64,000 bases of DNA, from positions 1,054,001 through 1,118,000 of the forward strand of contig OZ240228.1 in assembly GCA_965197795.1 (NCBI GenBank), read 5' to 3'. A program made the translations under genes and the position numbers. How positions within the stretch are numbered: position 1 is the stretch's first letter; every line of letters starts with the position of its first letter. Positions 16,855 to 26,049 of this stretch are shown here, one piece after another. The notes beneath the pieces are model-generated. The model worked only from the letters and a program-made list of their open reading frames with translations, was not told where the DNA came from and searched no databases. The DNA is from WHTK01 sp965197795. Its GTDB lineage: Bacteria; Chloroflexota; Dehalococcoidia; DSTF01; WHTK01.

Positions 16855-18839
16855 GGCGGCGCCTCTCCCCCTTGGTCCCTCTCCCCACTTCGCAGGGAGG
16901 GGGAGGTCTCCGACGTGAAGCCGGCGACCTCCTTGCGGATGCGGTCTAGCACGCCATCCAGATTGCTCGTTACCTCGTCATTGGTGAACCGGAGCACGTG
17001 CAAGCCCAGGCCCTCTAGGAACTCCTGGCGCGCCTGATCGATCTCACGAGTCGTGTCATGGACAGGTCCGTCGATCTCGATCACCAGACTTGCAGATGGG
17101 CAGTAGAAATCGACCAGAAAGCGGTTAAGCGGATGCTGACGGCGGAAGCTTAGCTCGTCGAGTTGCTTCCGACGGAGCGTCTGCCAAAGTACGTCTTTGG
17201 CTTCGGTGGGGTTCTGCCGCATTTCCGACGCGCGGGGCTTCAACGCCGACCAACCTACAGGCCGTCTCAAACTGCGGTGGCTGTTTTCTTCGGACCATTC
17301 ATTTCCGATCCCCCCCTCCGCTTGCGGAGAGGGGGAAGTGGTAGCAGGGGGAGAGGCGATCAGGTTACGCGCCAGCGCGATCGCTTCTTCAGGCGTGGAC
17401 AGCTCACCAACGGCCTGCGCCTCATCGATGGCGGCGAGGAGACGGCCGACCTCCGGGCCCGGCTCGAGGCCGAGGCTGGCCATAAGCGTCGCGCCATCCA
17501 CGACTCGATGCCGTTTCTCGCCGGCGGGCTCGGGCTGCAGGCCGTTTTGCAAGATCCAGCGCACGTAGGCGACGTGTCCAGCCCAGCGGTCCTTTTCGAG
17601 CCGTGGCCCACGTGCCGCGGCCGCGTCGGCGAGGCTGAGGAAGAGGCAGGCGGGCGCGGCGTCGCCGAGGTCTCGGAAGAAACGATACAGCGCTCGCTTC
17701 GACGGCAGCGCGTCGCCTTGCGACAGCTGCGTCGGACGCAGGTGCTCCTCGACGAGCAGCGAAACGAAGCGTGTCTCCTTCGCACCGAAGCGGAGCCGGT
17801 CGCAGATGACGTGCGCCTTGGCCGCGCCGCGCTTGGGGTGGCCCAGGAAGCGGACGCGGCCGTCCGGCTCCTGCGATTTCGTCTCGGGTTTCGAAACGTC
17901 GTGCAGCAGGCCGGCGAGCTTGAGCAGGACGCGACGATTACTGCTGCCCACCCTGCAGTCGAGGTAGCCGTCCAGATCGAAGCCGGCGATCACGTCTCGG
18001 AAAACGGGTGCGAGCCAGCGGTCGGGATCCGTAGCAGGCGCGAGCATGAGGTCGAGTGCCGCTAGGGCCTCGACGGAGTGGTCGAAGACGTCCCAGTAGT
18101 GATGCTCCAATGGCTGACCGACGCCACGGGCAGCGGTGATCTCCGGCATCAACTCCTCGAGCAGTGTCAGCGAGTCCAGCAGCCGGACGCCAATCGCGGC
18201 TCTGGGCGTTGCCAGGATGCGCACCAGCTCCTCGCGCTGGCGTTCGCCGGCGGCCTGAGGTAATCGATAGGCGAGCTCGCGAATCGCGCCCTCGGTCTCT
18301 GGTTCGATTTCGAGTTCGAGCTCGACGGTGAGACGGACAGCCCGCAGCACGCGCAAGGGGTCGTCTTGTAGCGCCTGGCGGCCCAGCATGCGCAGTGTGC
18401 CTGATGCGAGGTCTTCCAGGCCGTTCGCGGTGTCAATGACCTCGCCGAGCGAGCCGTCCGCTAGGGCAGGGGCGGCCATCGCGTTGATCGTGAAGTCACG
18501 ACGGGCCAGGTCCGCTTCGAGATCTTCGGCCTGCGAAATGTCGATCTCTGGCAACGGTGCGGAATCCGGCAGCGTGAGGCGATAGTGTCCGCGTTCGGCG
18601 TCCAGAGCGAACAGGTTGGCCTCCAACGCCTGCGCCAGGCGCTCGCCGGCGGCCTTCGGGTCTTCGCGAGTGACGATGTCGAGGTCTGAGGGCCGGCGAC
18701 CGAGCAAGAGGTCACGCGGAGTGCCGCCGATGGCGTGCGCGTCCGGCACGGCGGCGTGGAGCGTTGCGAGTAGGCTGCGCAGCTCCGGAGTTAGCGTGTC
18801 GTTGAGTTCGGCCAAGGTAGCGAGGGAGGCGGCGGTCAT
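16851..18839 (-). CDS. cca: CCA-adding enzyme/poly(A) polymerase-type nucleotidyltransferase fused to a DUF559 nuclease-like domain
   Basis: A 662-residue fusion. Residues ~1-480 are a class II tRNA nucleotidyltransferase: GGTPRDLLLGRRPSDLDIV (catalytic DLD 52-54), RRDFTINAMA (113-122), and an HD-like segment LAGLLHDVSKP. Residues ~530-635 are a DUF559 domain (NPTEAKDVLWQTLRR, SFRRQHPLNRFLVDFYCPSASLVIEIDGPVHD, GLHVLRFTNDEV), with a Vsr-like endonuclease fold. The linker (~490-520) and the tail (~640-662) are low-complexity translations of CCCTCTCCGC-type palindromic repeats. The first part should add CCA to tRNA; the nuclease-like part may be a passenger. The stop overlaps yajC. Confidence 0.9.
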   Translation of the reverse strand: MTAASLATLAELNDTLTPELRSLLATLHAAVPDAHAIGGTPRDLLLGRRPSDLDIVTREDPKAAGERLAQALEANLFALDAERGHYRLTLPDSAPLPEIDISQAEDLEADLARRDFTINAMAAPALADGSLGEVIDTANGLEDLASGTLRMLGRQALQDDPLRVLRAVRLTVELELEIEPETEGAIRELAYRLPQAAGERQREELVRILATPRAAIGVRLLDSLTLLEELMPEITAARGVGQPLEHHYWDVFDHSVEALAALDLMLAPATDPDRWLAPVFRDVIAGFDLDGYLDCRVGSSNRRVLLKLAGLLHDVSKPETKSQEPDGRVRFLGHPKRGAAKAHVICDRLRFGAKETRFVSLLVEEHLRPTQLSQGDALPSKRALYRFFRDLGDAAPACLFLSLADAAAARGPRLEKDRWAGHVAYVRWILQNGLQPEPAGEKRHRVVDGATLMASLGLEPGPEVGRLLAAIDEAQAVGELSTPEEAIALARNLIASPPATTSPSPQAEGGIGNEWSEENSHRSLRRPVGWSALKPRASEMRQNPTEAKDVLWQTLRRKQLDELSFRRQHPLNRFLVDFYCPSASLVIEIDGPVHDTTREIDQARQEFLEGLGLHVLRFTNDEVTSNLDGVLDRIRKEVAGFTSETSPSLRSGERDQGGEAPP
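17311..17335. repeat. Imperfect palindrome inside cca (linker to DUF559)
   Basis: CCTCCGC-TT-GCGGAG with flanking C and G runs. The same class of palindrome (CTCTCC...GGAGAG) occurs inside murB at 40731-40754, and a related CCCTCTCCCC/GGGAGGGGGAG arrangement codes for the C-terminal tail near 16876-16905, so the DUF559 module is bracketed by repeats. Confidence 0.7.
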
Positions 18840-18856
18840 CGTCCGGACGAGTCCCT

Positions 18857-19393
18857 TTAGGAAGGACTTTCCGCCGCTTTTTCCTCCTGTTCGGTTTCTT
18901 CTTCTCCGGCTTCTTCGTCGGACCCGGTGTAGGGCTGTAGCTCGTCGATGCTGCCGAGATAGTCGAAGTAGAGCTTGCCGTCGAGGTGGTCTAGCTCGTG
19001 CTCAATGGCCTCAGCGAACATCTCTTCGGCGGTGTAGCGCACCGACCTGCCGTCGCGATCGAGGCCCTTGACGACGACCTTTTCAGCGCGAGGCACGGAG
19101 CCCTTGTAGCCGGGCAGGGAGAGGCAACCTTCGCCTTCGCAGACTCGCTCACCGCTGCGGCGGACGATTTGCGGATTGATCAAGGTCACGAGCTCGTCGC
19201 CCGGGATGTGGATGACGCAGATGCGCAGCGAAACGCCGACCTGGGGCGCGGCAAGCCCGACGCCTGGTGCGTCGTGCATAGTCTCGATCATGTCGTCGAT
19301 CAGCTTCTGAATCGAGGCGTCGACCCTCCGAACCTTCTTGGTCCTGACGCGCAGGACGGGCTCTGGGACCTTGTTGATACGCAGTACGGCCAT
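18857..19393 (-). CDS. def: Peptide deformylase
   Basis: A 178-residue deformylase with all three signature motifs: GVGLAAPQ (44-51), EGCLSLP (88-94) and HELDH (132-136), which supply the Cys and two His metal ligands and the catalytic Glu. It removes the formyl group from nascent N-terminal methionine. The C-terminus carries an acidic, Glu-rich extension (DEEAGEEETEQEEKAAE). It lies 17 nt upstream of cca on the same strand and may be co-transcribed. Confidence 0.97.
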   Translation of the reverse strand: MAVLRINKVPEPVLRVRTKKVRRVDASIQKLIDDMIETMHDAPGVGLAAPQVGVSLRICVIHIPGDELVTLINPQIVRRSGERVCEGEGCLSLPGYKGSVPRAEKVVVKGLDRDGRSVRYTAEEMFAEAIEHELDHLDGKLYFDYLGSIDELQPYTGSDEEAGEEETEQEEKAAESPS

Positions 19394-19561
19394 ATGTGGC
19401 AGCAGGCTTCCTCTAGCTTTGAAGTGATGCTTTCGGCTGCTCAGCGGAAGGCAGGGCCATTCTATCGCAGGGCTCTCGTACGCGCGAAGTGTCCGAATCG
19501 GTCCTGGTCGATGATGAACTTTGCGTATGAGGTGTTAGGTTACGAGTATTCGAGGTTGTTG

Positions 19562-20035
19562 ATGGCGAGTCTTAGGCAACAGCAAAGCACCGTGAAAGCC
19601 CGCGCGGCCGATATCTTCGCGGCAGGCGTCCTCGCGGTGGAAGTGACGATGCTGAATGCGTTGGCGTTCACTCTTATCCTCTTGCGCGACATCAATTTTT
19701 CCGTCTATGGAGACCCACCACTGCCGATCCCGCTCTATCAGGTCCTCGCGTGGGTAGCCCCCATATTACTGCTGGCGGTTTGCCTGCTTGTAGCAGCCAT
19801 TGCTGTCCTTGTCCGTGATGATCAAGGCCCGAAGATCCGAGCAGCGTTTTCTACTGGTCTTGTGGCTGCTCTGCTCGCAAACGTGGGGGCGCAGATGTTC
19901 GTGGTCTACTCGCTCGTCACGGATGGAATGGGTCCGGGTATTGCTCTCCTCTTGGGCCTAACCCTGGCGATTGTCAGTTACGTCTGTGCGAAGGGGCTGC
20001 TGAGGCAGATGGCAACTAAGACAAGCGCTATCTGA
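19562..20035 (+). CDS. Hypothetical four-helix membrane protein
   Basis: About 157 residues with four predicted membrane segments: FAAGVLAVEVTMLNALAFTLILL, VLAWVAPILLLAVCLLVAAIAVLV, AAFSTGLVAALLANVGAQMFVVYSLV and GPGIALLLGLTLAIVSYVCAKGLL. No family was recognised. The frame is open far upstream, overlapping def on the other strand; the start at 19562 is chosen because GAGG precedes it and the helices follow. ATG 19511 or 19514 is possible. It converges with the CocE gene, overlapping it by 8 nt. Confidence 0.6.
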   Translation: MASLRQQQSTVKARAADIFAAGVLAVEVTMLNALAFTLILLRDINFSVYGDPPLPIPLYQVLAWVAPILLLAVCLLVAAIAVLVRDDQGPKIRAAFSTGLVAALLANVGAQMFVVYSLVTDGMGPGIALLLGLTLAIVSYVCAKGLLRQMATKTSAI

Positions 20036-21845
20036 CGACCGGCAGTACAACTCTCGACGGCCGCTCGCCCTCGTGAAAGACGGTGTTCGTGGCGACAACC
20101 GTGCGGCGGTGGCAGTTCAGCGGCTCGCCGCTGTTGGGGTTGACGTCGAAGCGCGGGAAGTTGCTGGACGAGATGTCGAGCCGGATGCGGTGGCCGCGTT
20201 TGAAGACGTTCGAGGTGGGGTAGAGCTTGATCGTAAACTCGTACGGCGTAGCGGGTTCGAGAAGTTTCTCGTACTGCAGCGATTCGCGAAAGCGGCCGCG
20301 GACGATGCCGTCCTCGATCAGCAGATCGAAGCCGGCTGGGAAGTCGTTAGAGGCGGGGTAGACGTCGATCAGCTTGGCGGTGAAGTCGGTGTCGACGGCC
20401 GAGGACGAGGCCCAGAGCTTGACTTCGATCTCGCCGGTTATTTCGAGGTCGGCCTCTAGCGGCTCGGTCTGAAAGACCAGCACGTCTCGCCGAGCCGACA
20501 GCGGCAGTGGCGTCGTCCAGTTCCAGATGTGGTCGCCACCACGCTGGTCGTAAGCGCCCTGCAGCAGGATGCCGTCAGCCGACGAGACGTTGCCGCCCAC
20601 CGTGGGGACCGGGTCGCGCGGGTCGAAGTCGTAGCTGGTGGATGATGCGTATAACGCGGGCGGTTGCGTGGAGAGTGAGCCGTCAGCGTGCAGGTAGTAA
20701 TCCGTGTACCGCGTGCGGGCGAGGGGCCACTCCTGCTCGTCGCGCCAGTAACCGCCGTGGTTGAGCAGGCCGTCCGGCGTGCGGCTGCCGTCGCCGCTGC
20801 CCATGACATAGATACGCACCGGGGTTGCGAAGGGCGCCGATTTGCCGACGGACGTGTCCTCGCCCTTTAGCCAGCGGTCGAACCACGCCCGGCGCCAACC
20901 GAGCTGATCGTCGATCGCGGCGTCGGCGCCGAACTCGACCTGGCCGTGTGCGTGCTGCGCCTGCTGGCCGTGGATCCAGGGACCCATGATCAAGTAGACG
21001 GGGCCTTCGAGGGTGGTGCTCAGCGCCTTGTAGTTGGCGCTGGTGTTGCCGTCCCAGGAGTCGTACCAGCCACCAACGAGGTAGACCGGGATGTCCTTGT
21101 AGCGCTTCGGGTTGTCGAGGATGTTGTTCTGGGCCCAGAAGTCGTCGTTGCCGCCGTGCTGCATCGCCTCGACCAGCCAGCGTTCGTACTCGGGGGCGTG
21201 CTTAAGGGGCGTGCCGCCGGGCCGCAGTGGCAGGTTGAGGAGGTAATGTCGCCGGTCGCGCGACATCTGCGCCAGCGCTTCACGAGAAGGGCTGTGGGGT
21301 GCGTTACGGCCTTGCCAGGAGGGGTCGTTGCCGGCGGTGAAGATCCAATTCCAGAAGCGCAGCTCGAAGGCGCCGGCGTTGCGCATGCCCTGGTAGCCGA
21401 GGTTCGAGACGGCGTCGACCGGGATCACGGTCTTTAGCTCCGGAGCGCCTTCCAGCGCGATGGCGTGCTGCGCGCCGCCGGGGTAGGACGTGCCGAACAT
21501 GCCGACCTGACCGTCTGACCAGGGTTGCGCGCCGACCCAGGCGCAGATGTCGACCCCGTCGGAGGCGTCGCCGCCGAGAAAGTCCCAGGTGCCCTCCGAC
21601 ATCCAGCGGCCGCGCACGTCCTGCACGACGACGGCGTAACCATGCTGCGCGAAGTAGTGCCCGTATTCGACGATGCCGGTGCGGCCGGTGGCGGGCTCCT
21701 GTGTCTTGCTGTAGGGCGTGCGCGTCAGCAGCGCCGAGACGGGCTCGGGGCGGGACGCGGGGAGATAGACGTCAGTCGCGAGCTTGACGCCGTCGCGCAT
21801 CGGGATCATGAGGTCGCTGAGGACTTCGACGTTTGTCCGGTTCAT
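20028..21845 (-). CDS. CocE/NonD family hydrolase (X-Pro dipeptidyl-peptidase S15 type)
   Basis: About 605 residues. The N-terminal alpha/beta-hydrolase domain starts with MIPMRDGVKLATDVYLPA and carries the nucleophile motif GTSYPGG, with VVVQDVRGRWMSEGTWDF before it. The C-terminal jelly-roll domain (LEITGEIEVKLWASSSAVDTDFTAKLIDVYP, then GHRIRLDISSSNFPRFD) is typical of cocaine-esterase, glutaryl-acylase and X-Pro peptidase relatives. No signal peptide is seen. The frame is open to 21989, but ATG 21845 fits the conserved N-terminus. The substrate is an unknown ester or amide. Confidence 0.92.
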   Translation of the reverse strand: MNRTNVEVLSDLMIPMRDGVKLATDVYLPASRPEPVSALLTRTPYSKTQEPATGRTGIVEYGHYFAQHGYAVVVQDVRGRWMSEGTWDFLGGDASDGVDICAWVGAQPWSDGQVGMFGTSYPGGAQHAIALEGAPELKTVIPVDAVSNLGYQGMRNAGAFELRFWNWIFTAGNDPSWQGRNAPHSPSREALAQMSRDRRHYLLNLPLRPGGTPLKHAPEYERWLVEAMQHGGNDDFWAQNNILDNPKRYKDIPVYLVGGWYDSWDGNTSANYKALSTTLEGPVYLIMGPWIHGQQAQHAHGQVEFGADAAIDDQLGWRRAWFDRWLKGEDTSVGKSAPFATPVRIYVMGSGDGSRTPDGLLNHGGYWRDEQEWPLARTRYTDYYLHADGSLSTQPPALYASSTSYDFDPRDPVPTVGGNVSSADGILLQGAYDQRGGDHIWNWTTPLPLSARRDVLVFQTEPLEADLEITGEIEVKLWASSSAVDTDFTAKLIDVYPASNDFPAGFDLLIEDGIVRGRFRESLQYEKLLEPATPYEFTIKLYPTSNVFKRGHRIRLDISSSNFPRFDVNPNSGEPLNCHRRTVVATNTVFHEGERPSRVVLPVVR

Positions 21846-21942
21846 GCACGGAGCGTAGAAGTGGACGAGCAAGGCGTCAACGCCGGTACCGGTCGCTATG
21901 ATGCAGCTAAAAGTAGTGAGACCAACGTCAAGGGAGGCCGGC

Positions 21943-22781
21943 ATGAGCGAGCGGAAGTTCAGATTTGGCGTCAGCGGGCGCGGCGACACGATGGCGCAGT
22001 GGCGGACCTCGGCTACTCATCGTTCGACATACCGGACCACTTCACGCGTCAGTTTTCGCCGCTGCTCGCGCTGGTCGCGGCGGGGCAGGCGACGTCGAGC
22101 ATCCGATTGGCGACGACGATGCTATGCAATGACTTCCGCCATCCGATCATGCTGGCCAAGGAAGCAGCCACCGCCGACGTGCTGACGGACGGCCGATTCG
22201 AGCTGGGCGTCGGCACCGGTTCGCGGCCGGATGACCTGATGGAGGCGGGGCTGCCCGTCGATACCGCCGGCGTCAAGGTGGAGCGAATCACCGAGGTGCT
22301 GAGCATACTCAAGCTGTACTACGGCGGTGAGGAGCGGATCAGCTACGTAGGCAAGCACTATCAGATCAAGGACCTGGAGGCGTACCCCAAGCCGGTGCAG
22401 CGGCCGATGCCGATCATGATGGGCGCGCGTGGCAATCGCATGCTGCGGCTGGCGGCGCGCGAGGCGGACATCATCGGCGTGATGATGGGCGGCGACGAAC
22501 CGGCAGGCGACCTGAGCGCCAAGATGGCCGTCGTCCGCGAAGCGGCGGACGATCGCTACGACCAGATCGAGTTCACGCAGCTCTTCTTCAACGTAAAGGT
22601 CGACGGACAGCCGAACACGCCGGGTGCGCAGCGTCCGGGATTGAGCCTGGCGGGCAGTCGAGACGAGATCGTCGAGCAGCTGCTGAAACTGCGCGAAGAG
22701 AACGACATCTCGTACATCTGCGTCATCGGCCCGGTGATCGATGCTTTCGCGCCGGTGGTGGCGAAGCTGGCGGGGCAGTAG
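21943..22781 (+). CDS. LLM-class flavin/F420-dependent oxidoreductase, frameshifted near the N-terminus
   Basis: A luciferase-like monooxygenase family TIM barrel: LGYSSFDIPDHF, LATTMLCNDFRHPIMLAKEAATADVLTDGRFELGVGTGS, KPVQRPMPIMMGARGNRMLRLAAREADIIG. The natural start is ATG 21943, just after AGGGAGG, reading MSERKFRFGVSGRGDTMAQW. The conserved remainder (VADLGYSS...) is in another frame from about 22000, and roughly ten residues expected between the two are missing. This looks like a small deletion of a length not divisible by three. The gene is either inactive or restarted at a downstream GTG; the sequence could also be wrong here. Confidence 0.8.
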
Positions 22782-22815
22782 AACCGAGTTTCTAATTCCT
22801 GCCTGGAGCGCTTGG

Positions 22816-23047
22816 TTACCTCCGGCTGCTCTCTAGCCAGCGCTGAAACTCGACTGTTAGGTTCAGCCCATGGGGCCCGTAACCTATGTCGTGAACAAAC
22901 CGCGCGATAGATCCATGTTTCATGGTGATGAGCATTGATTCGGCCTTCCTGTCATGGCTTGGAACGAAGAAGGCCCTCTTAGATGTTTAACCCGCCGCAG
23001 CCACACCAACATTGGCCGTTCGGTGAAATTGAGTTTCGGTTAACCAT
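22816..23047 (-). CDS. Small Cys-rich (CxCGCGG) putative zinc-binding protein, frameshifted
   Basis: ATG 23047, preceded by GGAGGG, reads MVNRNSISPNGQCWCGCGGL and then meets a stop (22979-22981). Removing one A from the AAA run at 22986-22988 restores TSKRAFFVPSHDRKAESMLITMKHGSIARFVHDIGYGPHGLNLTVEFQRWLESSRR, about 76 residues in total. Three Cys in CWCGCGG plus the conserved-looking PSHD could bind zinc; GYGPHGLNL looks like a conserved core. The family has no function I can name. It lies 13 nt downstream of priA. The restored frame and good ribosome-binding site argue for a real gene with an indel. Confidence 0.55.
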
Positions 23048-23060
23048 CTGATTCTCCCTC

Positions 23061-25556
23061 CTAGGCGATGCTGGCCGGGTCGATGTCGAGGATCCAGCCC
23101 TCCGCCAGCGTTACGTCGCGCAGCAGCTCTACGGGGTCGGGGGAGCGGACCGTGATCTGCCAGCGGAAGCGTCCGTGCCACTTCGGCACGTGGGGCGGCG
23201 CCGGGCCGACGACCTCGACGCCGGGCAGGCCGCGCTGGGAGACGTCTGTACGCAGGGCGCGGACCATGCGCTCGGCTTCCTGCATTCCGTAGTCGGCTTT
23301 GGTGTGCGAGTAGACGAGTCGAGCCAGCCGCGTGAAGGGCGGGTAGGCCTGGGCGCGGCGTAGCTCCGCCTCGGCCTCGAAGAAGGCGTGGTAGTCGTGC
23401 TGCGCGGCGGCGACGATCGCGTAGTTATCCGGCGTGTAGGTCTGGACGACGACGCGTCCGGATAGCGGGCCGTCGCCCGCCGGGCCGGCGCGCCCGGCGC
23501 GTCCCGAGACCTGGGTCAGCAGCTGGAAGGTGCGCTCGGCGGAGCGAAAATCCGGGATGTGCAGGGCGATATCGGCGCTGATCACGCCGACGATGGTGAC
23601 GGCCGGCAGGTCCAGGCCCTTCGCCACCATCTGGGTGCCGACGAGGACGTCTGCCTTGCCCCCCATGAAGCTGGCGAGTATCTGCTCGTGGGCGTGACGG
23701 CCCTGCGTGACGTCGCGGTCCCAGCGCAGCGTCCGAACGCCGGGCAGCAGCTCCTGCACGGCCTCCTCGACTGCCTCAACGCCGAGGCCCATGGGACGGA
23801 GGCGGACGCCGCCGCACATAGGACAGCTGGCGAGCGGGCCGCGGCCGCGGTTGCACTGATGGCAGACCAGCCGTTCGATGTCGCCGGAGGCGCCGCGGCG
23901 GTGATAGCCCAGCGCGATGGCGCAGGCGCTGCACTGCGGCACGTAGCCGCAGTCGCGGCATTGCAGGAAGCCGGCGCTGCCGCGGCGATTGAGGAAAAGG
24001 ATGGCTTGCTCGCCGTTCTCCAACGCCTGGTGCAGGCCGATCTGCAGCGAGTGGCTGAAGATCGAGCGGTTGCCGCCCTTGAGTTCTTCGCGCATGTCGA
24101 CCACGTCGACCGGCGGCAGGACGGTGGAGCTGTGCACACTGAGCACGTTGCCGTCGGCGTCTCGGACGGGGCGGACGCGCTCTTTGAGCTCGAGCAGGCG
24201 ATGGCTGCCCCAGAGCGCCTTCTGGTAACTGACTACGTCCGGGGTGGCGGAGCCGAGAAGCAGAACCGCGCCGCTGAGCTCGGCCAGCTTTTCGGCGGCC
24301 TCGCGCGCGTGGTAGCGCGGCACGGGCTCGTTCTGCTTATAGGTCCACTCGTGCTCTTCATCAATGACGATGAGGCCGAGGTCAGGCTGCGGCGCGAAGA
24401 TCGCGGAGCGGCTGCCGATGACGACGGCGTAGCGGCCCTCCCGGATGCCGTGCCACTGGTCGAACAGCTCGCCCTGCGAGAGGCCGCTGTGCAATACCGC
24501 GACCTGGCCTGGGAAGCGCTCGGCGAAGCGGCGGACCGTCTGTGGTGTCAGCGCGATCTCCGGGACGAGGACGATGGCGCGCTTGCTGAGATCGATGGCG
24601 CGCTGCAGAGCCGTTAGGTAAATCTCCGTCTTGCCGCTGCCCGTGACGCCGTGCAGAAGGAAGGTCTGCGAGTGGTCCGTGTCGAGTGCGGCGACGACCG
24701 GGGCCAACGTGGTGAGCTGCTCGCGGGTCAGCGGTGAAGCGTCGCGTGGGGCGTAGCTGCGGCCGGCCAGCGGATCGCGCTCGACGGGCTCGTCTCGAAC
24801 TTCGATGAGGCCCTGCTCGGCGAGAGGGCGTAGGACGGGAAGCGTCGCGCCGGCGCGAATCCTTAGCTCGGATGCCGGTAGCGCGGGGCCGGCGTCGAGC
24901 AGGAGCCGAAGCACCTTGGCGAGACGTCCCTTGCGAGCGGCGGTCAGCTCATCGATCACAGCTTCGACTCGCGAGGCCGGCGCGACTAAATGGACGTAAC
25001 GAGTGGTCTTGGGCCGGATCGTCGGACGCGCCATGCCGAAGCTGCGTTGAATGAAACCTCGCTGCGTAAGCTGTGAAAGCGCGGTTGCGACGCCTTTCAG
25101 CTTCGAGTCGCGCTCGATCTGGCGCGCTTCGCTGCGTCCGGCCTGAATCAGATGGGTCAGGACGGCAAGCTGGCGTGGAGGGACTTTGAGCGAATCGAGC
25201 TCCTCGGCCGCAACAAGGGACTCGTAGAAGGTAAGGGGCTTGCGCTCGAAGCCCGGGGGCAGCATGAGCGCGACCGCAGCGAAGAGGGGCGAGAGATAGT
25301 AATCGGCAAGCCACCGCGCCAGCTCGACGTGCGCGGCGGAAATGACCGGGACGTCAGAGATTCGCGCGTCGACCGGCTTTGGGTCACGGAAGGCCGGGAC
25401 CTCGACGACCTGCATGACGATGCCCTGGAGAAAGCGGCGCCCGAAGGGGACGAAGACCGCGTCGCCGGGCTGCAGCGTCATGCCGTCGGGCACGGCGTAG
25501 CTGAAGCTCTGACGGTGAGGCAGGCCAGAGTGGACGGCGACTTCTACGAAGGGCAT
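23061..25556 (-). CDS. priA: Primosomal protein N' (PriA helicase)
   Basis: An 831-residue PriA. The N-terminal 3'-DNA-binding domain (VEVAVHSGLPHRQSFSYAVPDG) is followed by Walker A HGVTGSGKTEIY, Walker B VIDEEHEWTYKQ, and a cluster of paired cysteines (LQCRDCGYVPQCSACAIAL, LVCHQCNRGRGPLASCPMCGG) that bind two zinc ions. Helicase motifs continue in LVGTQMVAKGLDLP and QVSGRAGRAG. It restarts stalled replication forks. TATGAT lies 8 nt before the ATG and no Shine-Dalgarno is seen, suggesting a leaderless mRNA. Confidence 0.96.
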   Translation of the reverse strand: MPFVEVAVHSGLPHRQSFSYAVPDGMTLQPGDAVFVPFGRRFLQGIVMQVVEVPAFRDPKPVDARISDVPVISAAHVELARWLADYYLSPLFAAVALMLPPGFERKPLTFYESLVAAEELDSLKVPPRQLAVLTHLIQAGRSEARQIERDSKLKGVATALSQLTQRGFIQRSFGMARPTIRPKTTRYVHLVAPASRVEAVIDELTAARKGRLAKVLRLLLDAGPALPASELRIRAGATLPVLRPLAEQGLIEVRDEPVERDPLAGRSYAPRDASPLTREQLTTLAPVVAALDTDHSQTFLLHGVTGSGKTEIYLTALQRAIDLSKRAIVLVPEIALTPQTVRRFAERFPGQVAVLHSGLSQGELFDQWHGIREGRYAVVIGSRSAIFAPQPDLGLIVIDEEHEWTYKQNEPVPRYHAREAAEKLAELSGAVLLLGSATPDVVSYQKALWGSHRLLELKERVRPVRDADGNVLSVHSSTVLPPVDVVDMREELKGGNRSIFSHSLQIGLHQALENGEQAILFLNRRGSAGFLQCRDCGYVPQCSACAIALGYHRRGASGDIERLVCHQCNRGRGPLASCPMCGGVRLRPMGLGVEAVEEAVQELLPGVRTLRWDRDVTQGRHAHEQILASFMGGKADVLVGTQMVAKGLDLPAVTIVGVISADIALHIPDFRSAERTFQLLTQVSGRAGRAGPAGDGPLSGRVVVQTYTPDNYAIVAAAQHDYHAFFEAEAELRRAQAYPPFTRLARLVYSHTKADYGMQEAERMVRALRTDVSQRGLPGVEVVGPAPPHVPKWHGRFRWQITVRSPDPVELLRDVTLAEGWILDIDPASIA

Positions 25557-25564
25557 TTGTTCTA

Positions 25565-25570
25565 ATCATA
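25565..25570 (-). promoter_or_regulatory. Candidate -10 (TATGAT) of priA
   Basis: TATGAT on the minus strand ends 8 nt before the priA ATG, with no Shine-Dalgarno between. A weak TTCGAA sits about 17-18 nt further upstream. Confidence 0.5.
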
Positions 25571-25595
25571 GCGTGCCAACGCCAGGCTTCGAACG

Positions 25596-26049
25596 GTGAA
25601 AGCGTACTATCTCGACGTGACTGCACCTCGCGAAGGTTCTGCCGTCCTCTTCGTCAACCCAAAGGGCGAAGTCCTGCTACGTCTACGGGAGGACAAGCCG
25701 GGGCTGATGTTCGCAGGCCGTTGGGACACGATAGGGGGCGGGGTCGAGCCCGGCGAAAGCCACGAGGCGACGGCGATCAGGGAGACAATGGAAGAAACCG
25801 GTCTGGCGCTACGTGGTCAGATCTACTGGCGTGACTACCAATCAGTCGTCCTGTTGCACATCTACGTGGCACTCCTCGACGTGGCGGCCGAAGAGATCGC
25901 GCGTTGACGGAAGGGGAGCGCCTGGGTTGGTTCGACTTGGCCACGGCTCTGGCGTTGCCGCTGCACCCTGGGTAGAGGATGTCTTGCCGCAGTTCTTCGA
26001 TTCTGACGTTTTCCGGCGAACGGCTGCCCTTCCCGCAGAAGGAACATGA
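25596..26049 (+). CDS. NUDIX hydrolase interrupted by two frameshifts
   Basis: The first ~103 codons contain an intact NUDIX box: GGGVEPGESHEATAIRETMEETGL, with the REx2EE metal-binding Glu residues. The frame then stops, but the family-like C-terminus continues in two other frames: ALTEGERLGWFDLATALALPLHP, then WVEDVLPQFFDSDVFRRTAALPAEGT ending at 26049. The breaks lie in a GCGCGC run (25897-25904) and a CCC run (25966-25968). NUDIX enzymes cleave nucleoside diphosphates linked to another group. Both breaks are at simple runs, so sequence error is at least as likely as a pseudogene. Confidence 0.75.

Noticed and set aside
23559..24617. 352-codon antisense open frame over priA
   Set aside because: Ala- and Asp-rich shadow of a certain gene; no start signal or domain.
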